Origin: Enterococcus pallens ATCC BAA-351 | Lineage (GTDB): Bacteria > Bacillota > Bacilli > Lactobacillales > Enterococcaceae | Length of the DNA: 64,000 nucleotides | Direction of reading: 5' to 3' | NCBI RefSeq assembly: GCF_000407485.1 | Contig: NZ_ASWD01000007.1 | Location: forward strand, 186,001 to 250,000 | Shown here: piece by piece, positions 9,113 to 17,236 of the stretch | Numbering within the stretch: the stretch's first letter is position 1 | Layout of the letters: the number at the start of each line of letters is the position of its first letter | Notes under the pieces: generated by a model | Seen by the model: the letters and a program-made list of their open reading frames with translations, nothing else | What the model was told of the DNA's origin: nothing | Databases searched by the model: none | Program-made: the position numbers and the translations under genes

Positions 9113-9473
9113 CAAGTATCCTACTCTTTCTTATGCCACCAAACAACTAATCTGTTTCTGAGATTCCTGACAAAAAGTAAGCGGAACCACGTGTAAAATC
9201 CTTTAAGTTTAAGAAATTCTTAAGACAGTTAAATCGACTAATTAATGAAGCAATCAGTCTTTTCAAATGCATATTAATTTTTCTCATAAATCAGGCAAAG
9301 CTAAACTAGATAACTTAGGAGATTATCCTGATCTTTCAAAAACAAAAAATGAGAATCAAGGCTTTTTTCACTTAGAAATAACAGATTATTTCATAATCAA
9401 ATTAATTGTCTATCCTAACCATTGAGAATATCATCAATGGTGTAATGAAAAAACGTCAAGGAGATGAATAATT
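9113..9473. promoter_or_regulatory. Intergenic region with promoter of the plus-strand lipoprotein gene
   Basis: A plus-strand promoter TTGTCT (9406-9411)-N17-TATCAT (9429-9434) precedes the lipoprotein gene, with GGAGATG as its ribosome site. A perfect 7-bp palindrome with a 1-nt centre (TTAAGAAATTCTTAA, 9209-9223) lies between the divergent lox and lipoprotein genes and could be an operator. Nothing else was recognised. Confidence 0.5.
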
Positions 9474-10223
9474 ATGTTGAAAAAAGCATTAATTGGAGGA
9501 TTTACAGTAGCTACATTAACTTTAATACTAGGTGCTTGTGGTTCAGGAAACACAGATAATAGTCAAAATAGTTCTAGCATGAGCAGCTCAAGCATGTCTA
9601 GTTCGAGTATGAGCAGCTCTGAATCAACGAGTGGTTCAATGAACAGCGGCAATGAAAGTATGGGGATGTCAAGTGTCGGACAAATCGTCGGCAGCTATGA
9701 CAGCTCTGATGGTAAAGTAATGGGCGCTACTAAACCTGGTGAACAAGTAAAATTCGAAGTTCCTGCTAGGGACGGCGAAGAATATCTTCATTTAGCCTTC
9801 ATGCATGCTGCTTCTGGTGACAAAGGATGGTACTTTGCACCTGAATCTGAAGATGGTATTGCTCTTTCTAAATCAATGTTTGATGGCAACAGTTCTGTAG
9901 ACATCACTGACAAAATGGGCTTGTTCGCTGCACCAAATGCAACAACTAGCGAAGCAGTGACTGCCGATGATGGCGATTTGAAATATGTAGATATTAGTGA
10001 ATTTATGAAAGCAACTGTTATGATGGAAAATGATATGTATGTAGTAACTATCGAAAACATGTCATCTGGTGACCATGAAACACCATTCTCTTCTGGTGTA
10101 TGGGAAGTGACCGATACTAAAGGTAAAGGTTTTGACCATACTGCTTCTAAAGAACTTTCTGCTTTAGCTACTATGGGCCACAGAGAAGACCTTTATAAAA
10201 TGGTAGAAAAAGAAGCAAAATAA
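9474..10223 (+). CDS. Lipoprotein with Ser/Met-rich linker and spondin_N-like domain
   Basis: A 249-residue secreted lipoprotein: signal peptide with lipobox LGAC (Cys22), then a low-complexity linker built from repeated SSSM units (about residues 30-65), then a folded domain. That domain resembles the bacterial spondin_N fold (HLAFMHAASGDKGWYFAPE, DITDKMGLFAAPN, MYVVTIENMSSGD, FSSGVWEV); the assignment is by pattern only. It is monocistronic, divergent from lactate oxidase, with its own promoter and terminator. The Met-rich linker beside a peroxide-producing oxidase is suggestive but unproven. Function unknown. Confidence 0.75.
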   Translation: MLKKALIGGFTVATLTLILGACGSGNTDNSQNSSSMSSSSMSSSSMSSSESTSGSMNSGNESMGMSSVGQIVGSYDSSDGKVMGATKPGEQVKFEVPARDGEEYLHLAFMHAASGDKGWYFAPESEDGIALSKSMFDGNSSVDITDKMGLFAAPNATTSEAVTADDGDLKYVDISEFMKATVMMENDMYVVTIENMSSGDHETPFSSGVWEVTDTKGKGFDHTASKELSALATMGHREDLYKMVEKEAK

Positions 10224-10275
10224 TTTAACTATTGCCGCTATGCTTACTTTTTTGGAAGTAACTCCCCTATAGCGA

Positions 10276-10312
10276 ACCGCATGAGAGTAGTGAATACTCA
10301 TGCGGTTTTTTG
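10276..10312 (+). terminator. Terminator after the spondin-like lipoprotein
   Basis: A 10-bp perfect stem, ACCGCATGAG/CTCATGCGGT, is followed by TTTTTG. Confidence 0.9.
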
Positions 10313-10352
10313 TGTTTTTCTTTACCGATCAGTTCCTATCTGAAAAATGGAC

Positions 10353-10381
10353 TTGTTAATTCTGTAAAATAAATCTATAGT
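10353..10381 (+). promoter_or_regulatory. Promoter of the flavodoxin-like gene
   Basis: TTGTTA (10353-10358), 17-nt spacer, TATAGT (10376-10381); the start codon is about 30 nt downstream, after AAGGGG. Confidence 0.7.
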
Positions 10382-10411
10382 AAAAGAAAACGATTGCAAG
10401 GGGTTAAAAAA

Positions 10412-10903
10412 ATGAAGATAGGCATTATTTACTATACACATGGGGGGCATACCCATGAAATAGCTGAATGTATTGCTAAAGGCATTCACTCTAAAGAGGT
10501 GGAGGTTCGTTTATTCTCACTTAGCGAACAGCTGGATACTGAATATTTGAATGAATGCGCAGGTATTATTTTCGGTACGCCAACATACATGGCAACTTCT
10601 CATTGGCGTGTGGTGGAATGGCTAACTAAAGATCGTTCTATTAAGTTAGGTGGAAAATTAGGCGGCTGTTTTGCCACAGCCCATTATGCTCAGGGGGGCA
10701 GTGATTCTGCTATCATGTCGTTAGTAGGAATTTTGATGACTAAAGGGATGCTGGTCTACTCAGGTGGTTCAGCATTGGGCAAACCATTTATCCATCATGG
10801 ACCAGTTGCATTAGATGCTGTTGGCAACCATTTTGAAGAATCCAAGGAGTTATTTGAGATTTTTGGTCAACGATTTGCAGCTAAAGCGTTGGAATTGTTT
10901 TAA
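10412..10903 (+). CDS. Flavodoxin-family NAD(P)H:quinone oxidoreductase-like protein (WrbA-like)
   Basis: A 163-residue flavodoxin-fold protein. The FMN phosphate loop is at the N-terminus (IYYTHGGHTHEIAECIAKG), followed by GTPTYMATSHWRVVEWL and the flavin-contacting loop FATAHYAQGGSDSA, as in WrbA-like quinone reductases. The ATG at 10412 has AAGGGG 8 nt upstream; a TTG six codons earlier overlaps that site. It is monocistronic between a promoter and a terminator. The actual electron acceptor is unknown. Confidence 0.85.
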   Translation: MKIGIIYYTHGGHTHEIAECIAKGIHSKEVEVRLFSLSEQLDTEYLNECAGIIFGTPTYMATSHWRVVEWLTKDRSIKLGGKLGGCFATAHYAQGGSDSAIMSLVGILMTKGMLVYSGGSALGKPFIHHGPVALDAVGNHFEESKELFEIFGQRFAAKALELF

Positions 10904-10912
10904 TTGATAAAA

Positions 10913-10966
10913 CAGGAGATTGGAATGTCCAACAACATTTCAATCTCCTGTACTTTTATTTTTTAA
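10913..10966 (+). terminator. Terminator after the flavodoxin-like gene
   Basis: A long stem (CAGGAGATTG at 10913-10922 with CAATCTCCTG at 10941-10950, inner AATGT/ACATT) is followed by TACTTTTATTTTTT. Its T-rich tail overlaps the end of the convergent 38-aa gene. Confidence 0.8.
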
Positions 10967-11072
10967 TTTGATTACGTTTCGTTTCTTTAATAATTTTTAG
11001 TGCCCGTTTACGTGTCTTAATGTTAGGACTTTTTAAACGACGGTATGCACTAGATACATCTGATTTTTCCAT
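10956..11072 (-). CDS. Small basic protein (putative metal homeostasis protein)
   Basis: A 38-residue Lys/Arg-rich protein beginning MEKSDVSSAYRRLKSPNIKT. ATG at 11070-11072, with GGAGG 9 nt upstream. Short proteins of this type next to zinc-free ribosomal protein genes are annotated in lactic acid bacteria as putative metal homeostasis proteins; I recognise the pattern but know of no function. It is the last gene of the Zur-controlled run, 21 bp after the CobW-type GTPase, which supports a zinc-limitation role. Confidence 0.65.
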   Translation of the reverse strand: MEKSDVSSAYRRLKSPNIKTRKRALKIIKETKRNQIKK

Positions 11073-11093
11073 ACGACTGTGCCTCCAATCCTC

Positions 11094-12071
11094 TTAACGT
11101 TGTATTTTATCAAAGGCTTGATGAATAGCTGTCTGATCCAGATTTTGTCCAATTACAACTAATTCTAGAGTATTTCCTTCAGCTTCACGGGTTGTCGGAG
11201 TGAACTGAATAATCTGATTTACCCCTTGAAGCTCTGTCAAAAATTCTTGCTCAGCCAATTGAATGAAACCTTTCATGCGAAAAATATTGTCAGGATTATT
11301 TATTAACAGCCAATCAAGCCACCTCAATAAAAGCTTTTCAGGAATTGCCTTCGGGGCTTGTAAGTTCAACGCGCCAAACTTATGCTTCAACTGGTGATGC
11401 TCTTCCTCATGACTATGGTGCCCAACATCCCTAATTAACTGTAACGGTTGATTGAAACGAGCAATTCCTAAAACGTGGTCGGCAAGCAGCGCCTGCTTCG
11501 TTGAAAAAGAGAAAGTATGAAAATCGGCCAACGGATTTATTGTTTTGATCTCTTGAACGATCTTGGGAATCTTTGCAGCACCAGCTTTTGACTTTTCTGA
11601 AATAAAGACACGGTCAGCGATTGCCAGCTGCTTAACTGCTTCTGGATAGAGGAAGTTTCGCTCAAAGTGATCACTATCTACCACTGTAACTACGCTGTCC
11701 AAATAGAAACACGAACGAATCCTAGGCGTTGTTACAATCGTTTGCATAATTGGCTGAGGATCAGAGATTCCACTAGTTTCAATAATTACCTGTTTGATGG
11801 GATAGCCATGGTCAACAAATACTTCCAGAACAGCTGATAACGCATTGATTAAATCCGTCCGCAGACTGCAGCAGATACAACCACCATTCATTTGGAAAAT
11901 TCGTTCCTGGGAATGCAGCAGCAGTTCATGATCGATCCCAATCTCTCCAAATTCATTTTCGATAATTACAATTTCTTCAGGCGCTAAATTGCTCCCCTTT
12001 AATACCTGATTAATCAAGGTAGTCTTCCCTGAGCCTAAAAAGCCAGAAACAACGGTGATTGGAATTCCCAT
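11094..12071 (-). CDS. CobW/ZNG-family metal-transfer GTPase (YciC-like)
   Basis: A 325-residue P-loop GTPase. Walker A GFLGSGKTTLI is at residues 9-19; the metal-binding CxCC motif is GGCICCSLR near residue 63; ENEFGE and TSGISDP follow. A His-rich stretch (HHSHEEEHHQLKH, about 218-230) and a CobW C-terminal domain end the protein. COG0523 proteins under Zur control deliver zinc to key clients during starvation (ZNG1, B. subtilis YciC/ZagA). The ATG at 12069-12071 has a GGGAGGG site. It sits with zinc-free ribosomal paralogs behind one Zur box. Confidence 0.93.
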   Translation of the reverse strand: MGIPITVVSGFLGSGKTTLINQVLKGSNLAPEEIVIIENEFGEIGIDHELLLHSQERIFQMNGGCICCSLRTDLINALSAVLEVFVDHGYPIKQVIIETSGISDPQPIMQTIVTTPRIRSCFYLDSVVTVVDSDHFERNFLYPEAVKQLAIADRVFISEKSKAGAAKIPKIVQEIKTINPLADFHTFSFSTKQALLADHVLGIARFNQPLQLIRDVGHHSHEEEHHQLKHKFGALNLQAPKAIPEKLLLRWLDWLLINNPDNIFRMKGFIQLAEQEFLTELQGVNQIIQFTPTTREAEGNTLELVVIGQNLDQTAIHQAFDKIQR

Positions 12072-12092
12072 TTTACTCCCTCCCAATCTGAA

Positions 12093-12242
12093 CTATTTCG
12101 TTTCTCGAAAAATCGCCTTGCGTCGTAATTTAGGCGAGTATTTTTTTAGCTCAAGGCGATCTGGGGTATTGCGCTTGTTTTTACTAGTTAGATACAAGCG
12201 TTCACCTGTCTCTACACATTCCAAAATAATTGATTGTCTCAT
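12093..12242 (-). CDS. rpmG: Ribosomal protein L33, zinc-free paralog
   Basis: A 49-residue bL33 ([20 protein letters not shown]...[10 protein letters not shown]). The usual four zinc cysteines (two CxxC) are absent; only Cys9 remains. This is the C-minus form that replaces the zinc protein when zinc is short. ATG at 12240-12242, with a GAGGAGAG site. Confidence 0.95.
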   Translation of the reverse strand: MRQSIILECVETGERLYLTSKNKRNTPDRLELKKYSPKLRRKAIFRETK

Positions 12243-12260
12243 ATCGATTCTCTCCTCTTT

Positions 12261-12638
12261 TTATCGATCTGCTAAATATTCTTCAAGCTGAATTTTTTCA
12301 TCATAAGGAAAGACTTCTTCTGACAAGTCTTGTAAAAGCTGTTCCTTCATACTGAGAGGAATTTCCCAAAAACCATCAATTTTCTGAAACTGATTAAGAT
12401 CGTAGCGTTGAAATACTGGATAAAGTTCTAAAAAACTGGTAAAACTAAGCCCTTCTTTTTCATCAAAAGCCTTTATCCAGCCTTGCTCAAGCGCATGTTC
12501 AGTCGGCTCGCCGGTTTCTGAAATCATTTCCTTCTCCACCATTGACCGGTACAGCTCAGCCTTACTGCCGACTTCCTGTTTTTGCCCCAGTAAATAGCTG
12601 AGCCCTTCTTCAACTAGCGGTGGGTAGATGATTTCCAT
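12261..12638 (-). CDS. Unknown 125-aa protein inside the zinc-starvation operon
   Basis: An acidic, soluble protein with no recognised domain (MEIIYPPLVEEGLSYLLGQK at the start, acidic C-terminus ending EYLADR). It has no cysteines and only one His, so it is not an obvious metal protein. The ATG chosen at 12636-12638 has AGGAG 9 nt upstream; an in-frame ATG two codons earlier has a 3-nt spacer. It lies 12 bp after L32 and 18 bp before L33, so it is surely cotranscribed with zinc-free ribosomal proteins. A role in ribosome or zinc economy is only inferred from position. Confidence 0.7.
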   Translation of the reverse strand: MEIIYPPLVEEGLSYLLGQKQEVGSKAELYRSMVEKEMISETGEPTEHALEQGWIKAFDEKEGLSFTSFLELYPVFQRYDLNQFQKIDGFWEIPLSMKEQLLQDLSEEVFPYDEKIQLEEYLADR

Positions 12639-12650
12639 CACCATCAACTC

Positions 12651-12818
12651 CTAATCGATTACTTTCTTGCCTTTGTAATAACCCTTAAACGAAACATGAT
12701 GACTGCGGCGATAATCACCAGTAGACTCATCAAAAGCTATTTCAGGTCGCGAAACCTTTTGGTGGGTCCGTCTTAGCTTTTTTTTCATTTTAGATGTTTT
12801 TCGTGCAGGTACTGCCAT
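12651..12818 (-). CDS. rpmF: Ribosomal protein L32, zinc-free paralog
   Basis: A 55-residue bL32 ([20 protein letters not shown], then [18 protein letters not shown] and [10 protein letters not shown]). The two CxxC zinc motifs of standard L32 are replaced by non-cysteine residues, so this is a C-minus paralog. ATG at 12816-12818, with GGAGGG upstream. Longer in-frame starts are spurious. Confidence 0.95.
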   Translation of the reverse strand: MAVPARKTSKMKKKLRRTHQKVSRPEIAFDESTGDYRRSHHVSFKGYYKGKKVID

Positions 12819-12834
12819 TTCTATCCCTCCTATA

Positions 12835-13104
12835 TTACCAACTAGCTTTCTTAACACCAGGAATCTTTCCCTGATGTGCCAGCTTTCTAAAATTGATCCG
12901 TGACATGCCGAATTTGCGCATATAGGCTCTAGGTCTGCCATCGATTAAATCACGATTTTTATAGCGGTTAGGGTTAGAATCCTTTGGCAGCTTTGCCAAA
13001 GCTTGGTAATCACCAGCAGCTTTTAATTCTCGGCGGATCTCCGCGTACTGGTTGATCAATTCCCGCTGTTTACGAGCTTTTACAATTTTTGATTTTTTAG
13101 CCAT
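12835..13104 (-). CDS. rpsN: Ribosomal protein S14, zinc-free (long) paralog
   Basis: An 89-residue uS14 of the long, cysteine-free type ([58 protein letters not shown]). The short zinc form has about 61 residues and two CxxC. First gene of the operon, directly after the Zur box; ribosome site GGAAG. Confidence 0.96.
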   Translation of the reverse strand: MAKKSKIVKARKQRELINQYAEIRRELKAAGDYQALAKLPKDSNPNRYKNRDLIDGRPRAYMRKFGMSRINFRKLAHQGKIPGVKKASW

Positions 13105-13140
13105 TTGATCTTCCTTTCAATATTACTATTTACGGCAGAC

Positions 13141-13161
13141 AAAACGTAACGTTTACGATTT
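13141..13161 (-). promoter_or_regulatory. Zur box
   Basis: The minus strand reads AAATCGTAA-ACG-TTACGTTTT, a near-perfect match to the Bacillus-type Zur consensus (AAATCGTAA-N3-TTACGATTT); one arm base differs. It lies across or just after the expected transcription start, about 10 nt downstream of the -10 box, where zinc-loaded Zur would block transcription. Confidence 0.85.
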
Positions 13162-13170
13162 GATAGAATG

Positions 13171-13199
13171 AATTTACCACTAGAGAGAAACTGTGTCAA
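13171..13199 (-). promoter_or_regulatory. Promoter of the zinc-starvation operon
   Basis: Minus strand TTGACA (13199-13194), 17-nt spacer, TAAATT (13176-13171). The -35 box is perfect and the -10 box weaker. Confidence 0.65.
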
Positions 13200-13260
13200 G
13201 GAAAAATAACATGAAATTTTATTCAGATGAATGGGTAAGCATGAAATGATTTAAAATAGG

Positions 13261-13301
13261 CAAATAAAATAAGACTGCCCCCTACAGTTGGGTGCAGTCT
13301 T
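13261..13301 (-). terminator. Terminator after the glycosyltransferase gene
   Basis: Minus strand AAGACTGC...GCAGTCTT, an 8-bp stem with inner CCC/GGG pairs, followed by ATTTTATTT. It separates the glycosyltransferase gene from the Zur-controlled promoter. Confidence 0.75.
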
Positions 13302-13311
13302 ACTACGCTTA

Positions 13312-14346
13312 TCAATTTTCATTTGTAGCTAGATCACTTGAATAATTTAATACCTGCTGATAAACAGCCATTAATTCCTTGCCAATGGCTTCGATACTTC
13401 TGTTTTGAGCTACCTGATAGCCCTCCATAGTTAAATCTGGTGCCTGATTTTCAACGATTTGCTTAATTTGCCTTTGAAAATTTTTATTATCTAACTCCAT
13501 AAAACAATTCTTGCCTTTGACCAACCAATCTTTATATACAGGGATATCTCGAACCAAAACATTCTGCCTACTCGCCAAAGCTTCCAGCACCACAATTCCC
13601 TCAGTTTCTTCATAGGAAGGGAAAAAGAACAAGTCAGCGGATGAATAAGCGCCCTGGATAATATCTCCTTTGATGTATCCAGGAAAAATTACATTATCGG
13701 GATGATTCGTTTTCACTATTTTCCGAACTTTTCTAGGGACACTATACAATGGGACATAACCGAACCAAATAAATTTATATTCTGGCATTTGTTCAGCAAT
13801 TTCTACAAAATCATAGATTCCCTTTCGCTTGAAAAACAATCCCACACAAATAATCACTTTTTCGTCTGGTTTTAAGTTGAAATACTGACGAAATTTTTGT
13901 TCCTTTTCACTATTTGGCTGATAATTTTCTATCTTAATTCCATTAGAAACCACCTTGATTGGCATTTTGAGTCCATAATTTTCCAGGAGCTCTTTGGAAT
14001 AAGCTGTCGGTGTAATTAGACAATCGGCCTTTGAATAAAGACGCATCAGATAATTTTTAAACAACGGTGCCAATTGATTTGAACCAACAAACGAATTCCG
14101 AAAATCCTCTTCCGTAGAATGGGCATGATAAATTACTTTTTTCCCTATTCGCCGAGCTTTGGCAATCATGCGTCGGCTGTTGAGACCATAGGTATTGATA
14201 TGGAGGATGTCATAATCCGTACTGCCAGAATCTAGTGTATATTCAATACCCACAGCAGAAAGAGCTCTTTTCTGATGCTCTAAAGCACGACCAATACCGG
14301 ATTTTGCTAAAATATTTTTGCCTTCAAAATAGAGCAAAACTTTCAT
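13312..14346 (-). CDS. GT4-family glycosyltransferase, probably a glycolipid synthase
   Basis: A 344-residue GT-B enzyme of family GT4. N-terminal LLYFEGKNILAKSGIGRAL is the acceptor-side loop; HAHSTEEDFRNSF and the C-terminal E-x7-E donor motif (FFPSYEETEGIVVLEALA) are present. The sequence recalls the CpoA/LafB-type diglycosyl-diacylglycerol synthases of streptococci and listeria, which make the glycolipid anchor of lipoteichoic acid; this is from pattern memory. ATG at 14344-14346, with GGAGGAAC upstream. It follows the ABC permease on the same strand. Confidence 0.75.
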   Translation of the reverse strand: MKVLLYFEGKNILAKSGIGRALEHQKRALSAVGIEYTLDSGSTDYDILHINTYGLNSRRMIAKARRIGKKVIYHAHSTEEDFRNSFVGSNQLAPLFKNYLMRLYSKADCLITPTAYSKELLENYGLKMPIKVVSNGIKIENYQPNSEKEQKFRQYFNLKPDEKVIICVGLFFKRKGIYDFVEIAEQMPEYKFIWFGYVPLYSVPRKVRKIVKTNHPDNVIFPGYIKGDIIQGAYSSADLFFFPSYEETEGIVVLEALASRQNVLVRDIPVYKDWLVKGKNCFMELDNKNFQRQIKQIVENQAPDLTMEGYQVAQNRSIEAIGKELMAVYQQVLNYSSDLATNEN

Positions 14347-14387
14347 CACAGTTCCTCCTTCTTGTATGACAGTCATCTACTCATTAA

Positions 14388-15050
14388 TCAATCTGTTTCC
14401 TCGATATATTTGTCGATAATTACTAGTGATGCTGCAATTGCCGCTGCAACTAAAACAGTTAGATACAGGGAAAATGGAATCCTTGGCAAAATCCCTTGAA
14501 TTAACTCTTGAATATAGAAGAAAGCCGGTACTAAAGCAACGAATAACAGCGGCACCCACGCTTTAGAAATCTTAGAAGACCAGCGTTGCCAAATTGCTTG
14601 AGCTGCTAGAGTAAAAAATTGCAAAAGAAGATAAAAACCTAATAAACTCAAACCATGCCATAAATTTCCTATATGCAGAAAATCAAAATAAGGCACATTT
14701 AGACTGTGGTAAATAACTAAATGAGCTACACTACAAATTAGGCCGTTGATTAAAGTAAAAAACACGACATTACAGATAGATAATAGAACATTCATCAAAT
14801 ATAATTGACTTGTTCTTAAAGGCAGCAAACGAACTTTGCTTTCCGAAAAAAAGTTGGCAAAGCGGGTCGTATCGCTAATAACGAATCCCCACGTCAGTAA
14901 TCCGGCCACTAGAGGAAACACACCAGGTGTATTAATCCCTTTTGCTAAGTAAAAGTAGATGCTTAAGCACGTGTAGAAGAGACTCAGTACTGTGCTTACT
15001 AAATAAAGTTTTTTCGTATGGTTATCATTTAAAAGCTCTAGCCATTTCAT
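14388..15050 (-). CDS. ABC transporter permease-like membrane protein
   Basis: A 220-residue protein with about six hydrophobic helices. It has no recognisable family motif beyond the ABC-2-like layout. Its start overlaps the stop of the ATPase gene by 4 bp, and a GntR regulator precedes that, which is the typical YtrA-like GntR-ATPase-permease operon. It is presumably the membrane partner of the ATPase; substrate unknown. Confidence 0.8.
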   Translation of the reverse strand: MKWLELLNDNHTKKLYLVSTVLSLFYTCLSIYFYLAKGINTPGVFPLVAGLLTWGFVISDTTRFANFFSESKVRLLPLRTSQLYLMNVLLSICNVVFFTLINGLICSVAHLVIYHSLNVPYFDFLHIGNLWHGLSLLGFYLLLQFFTLAAQAIWQRWSSKISKAWVPLLFVALVPAFFYIQELIQGILPRIPFSLYLTVLVAAAIAASLVIIDKYIEETD

Positions 15051-15742
15051 TGTGTCAACGCCTCCCGATAAAGATTTTCCAATCCGATTCCTTTAGTTTC
15101 TCGAAGCAGCTCCATATCCTGCTGCAGGACAATCTGGCGGTTTTTCAAAATCATCACTTCGTCTACGACATTTTCAATTTCAGCGATTTGATGTGTGCTA
15201 ATTAAAATCAAACTGTCTTCGTCAAACCAACGAATTAAGGATTGGATGATTTTCTCCCTTGTTAACAAATCAATTCCACTTAATGGTTCATCTAAAAGAT
15301 AGATTTCAGCCTTTCTCGCTAAGGTAGCAACTAAAGCAGTTTTTTCCAACTGACCACGGGATAGCGTTTTTAATTTGGAGCGATGATTTAATCCCATAAA
15401 ATGCATTAATTCTTCTGCCCGTTCGGAAGAATAATCCTTATAAAAACGACGATAAAAATTTAAAACCTTGCTAATCGTATAATCTTTAGGAAAATCATTT
15501 AGGTTAACAATGTAGGATACCTTGGATTTTGTTTCCTCTCCGATGGTTGTTCCGTCAATCATCAGTTGGCCTTTCCAATTCAGCGCCATACCTGAGAGAA
15601 GTCGCATAATAGTTGTTTTTCCTGATCCATTCTCACCTAATAAGGCTACGATCCGCCCCTTACCTAAAGAAAAATTCAAATCAGAAAAAATTTCATGACC
15701 ACTTTTCTTATATTGTAAATTCTTTACTTCTACAAAACTCAT
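15047..15742 (-). CDS. ABC transporter ATP-binding protein
   Basis: A 231-residue ATPase with Walker A GENGSGKTT (about 36-44), signature LSRGQLEKTAL, Walker B IYLLDEPLSGID and switch His in ISTHQIAEIE. It overlaps the regulator upstream and the permease downstream by 4 bp each, so the three are translationally coupled. Probably an exporter involved in cell-envelope stress, as for YtrB-like ATPases; this is family-level inference. Confidence 0.92.
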   Translation of the reverse strand: MSFVEVKNLQYKKSGHEIFSDLNFSLGKGRIVALLGENGSGKTTIMRLLSGMALNWKGQLMIDGTTIGEETKSKVSYIVNLNDFPKDYTISKVLNFYRRFYKDYSSERAEELMHFMGLNHRSKLKTLSRGQLEKTALVATLARKAEIYLLDEPLSGIDLLTREKIIQSLIRWFDEDSLILISTHQIAEIENVVDEVMILKNRQIVLQQDMELLRETKGIGLENLYREALTQ

Positions 15743-16104
15743 TTCTGATCCTCCTCAACAAAATCCTGCAGTTTTTCCAAGGCTTCTGGTGCAGAAAAGC
15801 CCAGCTGCTTCATCTTAATCAAATAATCGTTCATCACTTGAGTAACTTTTTCTTGATTCAAATTTGTTAAAATAGTTTGATCTGAAGTTACAAATCGTCC
15901 TTTGCCTCGTTCTGAGTAAAGGATGTTCATCCGTTCCAGTTCCTGTAAAGAACGTTGAACAGTATTGGGATTAGTTGATAGCTGAACAGCCATTTCTCGG
16001 ACTGCTAATATTTTTTCCCCTGGTTTAAGCTTACCAGCGATAATCTGTTGGATGATTTCATCCATAATTTGTAAATAAATTGGTCGATCTTCCACAAAGT
16101 TCAT
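15739..16104 (-). CDS. GntR-family (YtrA-type) repressor
   Basis: A 121-residue regulator with an N-terminal GntR winged helix (PIYLQIMDEIIQQIIAGKLK, LSTNPNTVQRSLQELE) and a short C-terminal helical region typical of the YtrA subfamily, without a large effector domain. ATG with GGAGG 6 nt upstream. The palindrome over its promoter is its likely operator. Confidence 0.93.
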   Translation of the reverse strand: MNFVEDRPIYLQIMDEIIQQIIAGKLKPGEKILAVREMAVQLSTNPNTVQRSLQELERMNILYSERGKGRFVTSDQTILTNLNQEKVTQVMNDYLIKMKQLGFSAPEALEKLQDFVEEDQK

Positions 16105-16117
16105 CCTGCACCTCCAT

Positions 16118-16161
16118 TACTAGTGTACTAGAATAATAGTACACTAGTATAAAAAAGTCAA
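16118..16161 (-). promoter_or_regulatory. Promoter and perfect GntR operator
   Basis: A 13-bp perfect inverted repeat, TACTAGTGTACTA (16118-16130) and TAGTACACTAGTA (16137-16149), with a 6-nt spacer. On the minus strand TTGACT (16161-16156)-N17-TATTAT (16138-16133) overlaps it, so the operator covers the -10 box and the start point. The form AGTGTACTA-N6-TAGTACACT suits YtrA-type GntR proteins. Confidence 0.85.
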
Positions 16162-16186
16162 GACTGAAAAATATCTAAGAAAAAAC

Positions 16187-16220
16187 GAAAAAACCTGACT
16201 CTTCATTCAAAAAGTCAGGT
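16187..16220 (-). terminator. Terminator after the CPBP protease gene
   Basis: Minus strand ACCTGACT...AGTCAGGT, an 8-bp stem followed by TTTTTTCG. Confidence 0.85.
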
Positions 16221-16270
16221 GCAAATAGCTAAGTCAGAATCTTAGGAAGCCTCTTACTTAGACATTCTTT

Positions 16271-17071
16271 TTATACCAAATCGAAGTTTTTTACTTTCGA
16301 TTGATTGTTGTATAGCTTAATAACAATTGTTGCAACAATAACCATCATCAATAGCGAAATTATGCCAGTCTCACCTACTAAATACGGTCTTAAAGGGCCA
16401 CCAATAGACTGATCTAAAAGAACCTGACAAACAAAATTGTCTAAAAAGTGGGAAAATACTGCTGGCCAAACACTTTTCGATTTTAGAGTCAGATAGGACA
16501 TTGTATAAGATACCACCACCATTTGTAACACATAAATTGGTGCTTGATACCAAAGAGGAATCGTTGATACATACCCAGTAAGAAATAATGGTGCATGCCA
16601 TAAGGCCCAAATAAGACCACAGATTAGCCCTCCCTTATAAAAGCCAAACAATTCGTTTAGCTTGGGTCCCATATATCCTCGCCAACCAAGCTCCTCGCCT
16701 AAAGCTGTAACAAAATAAATTGCCAGCATCATAAGCAGCATAGCCGGTTGTTTAGCTAGCTCAAGCGGCATATTCCCTATAATGACATCTCTTCCATACA
16801 TCAAGAAATAAACACCATAAGAAATTCCCCACCACACAAAAGTCAGCAAAAATGTGATGCCTATATATTTCAGAGGTGTTCGTCTAATAAGCAGTGCATT
16901 TTCTTTGCGGTGGTAAATCAAGCTTGTAATGATAGCGGCAATTCCTGGGCACCACATCAGAAGATAGCTAAATTCCAGCATCTGCTTAGCGATTATTAAA
17001 TAGTAAAAAATTAAGCTTATAGAAAAACATAAAACGAGAAATGTAAGTAAAGATTTTTTTGTTTTTGACAT
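16271..17071 (-). CDS. CPBP-family intramembrane metalloprotease (CAAX-like)
   Basis: A 266-residue protein with about eight membrane segments. The CPBP motifs are present: EELGWRGYMGP (motif 1, EExxxR), HAPLFLTGY (motif 2) and a third His region, VFSHFLDN. These residues form the metalloprotease site in Rce1-like enzymes. Substrate unknown; family members handle prenylated proteins or bacteriocin-related peptides. Monocistronic, with its own terminator. Confidence 0.88.
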   Translation of the reverse strand: MSKTKKSLLTFLVLCFSISLIFYYLIIAKQMLEFSYLLMWCPGIAAIITSLIYHRKENALLIRRTPLKYIGITFLLTFVWWGISYGVYFLMYGRDVIIGNMPLELAKQPAMLLMMLAIYFVTALGEELGWRGYMGPKLNELFGFYKGGLICGLIWALWHAPLFLTGYVSTIPLWYQAPIYVLQMVVVSYTMSYLTLKSKSVWPAVFSHFLDNFVCQVLLDQSIGGPLRPYLVGETGIISLLMMVIVATIVIKLYNNQSKVKNFDLV

Positions 17072-17190
17072 TCAAGTATCCACCCTTCAGTTATTGCTTG
17101 GCTTTACTATACGAGAGATACCTTGAACGAACCTTGAATAGTTGAACCCCTTTGAATAAAAGACGCCACCCTTCTTTAGTGACCAAACAA

Positions 17191-17221
17191 AAAAAGACTA
17201 AATCCTGTTTTAAGGATTTAG
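17191..17221 (-). terminator. Terminator after the ireB-ruvX-DUF1292 operon
   Basis: Minus strand CTAAATCC...GGATTTAG followed by TCTTTTTTT. Confidence 0.88.
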
Positions 17222-17236
17222 CCTAAATTCTCATTT

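Noticed and set aside
13141-13161. Fur or PerR box instead of Zur
   Set aside because: The core TCGTAA...TTACG fits Zur, and the genes downstream are zinc-free ribosomal paralogs.
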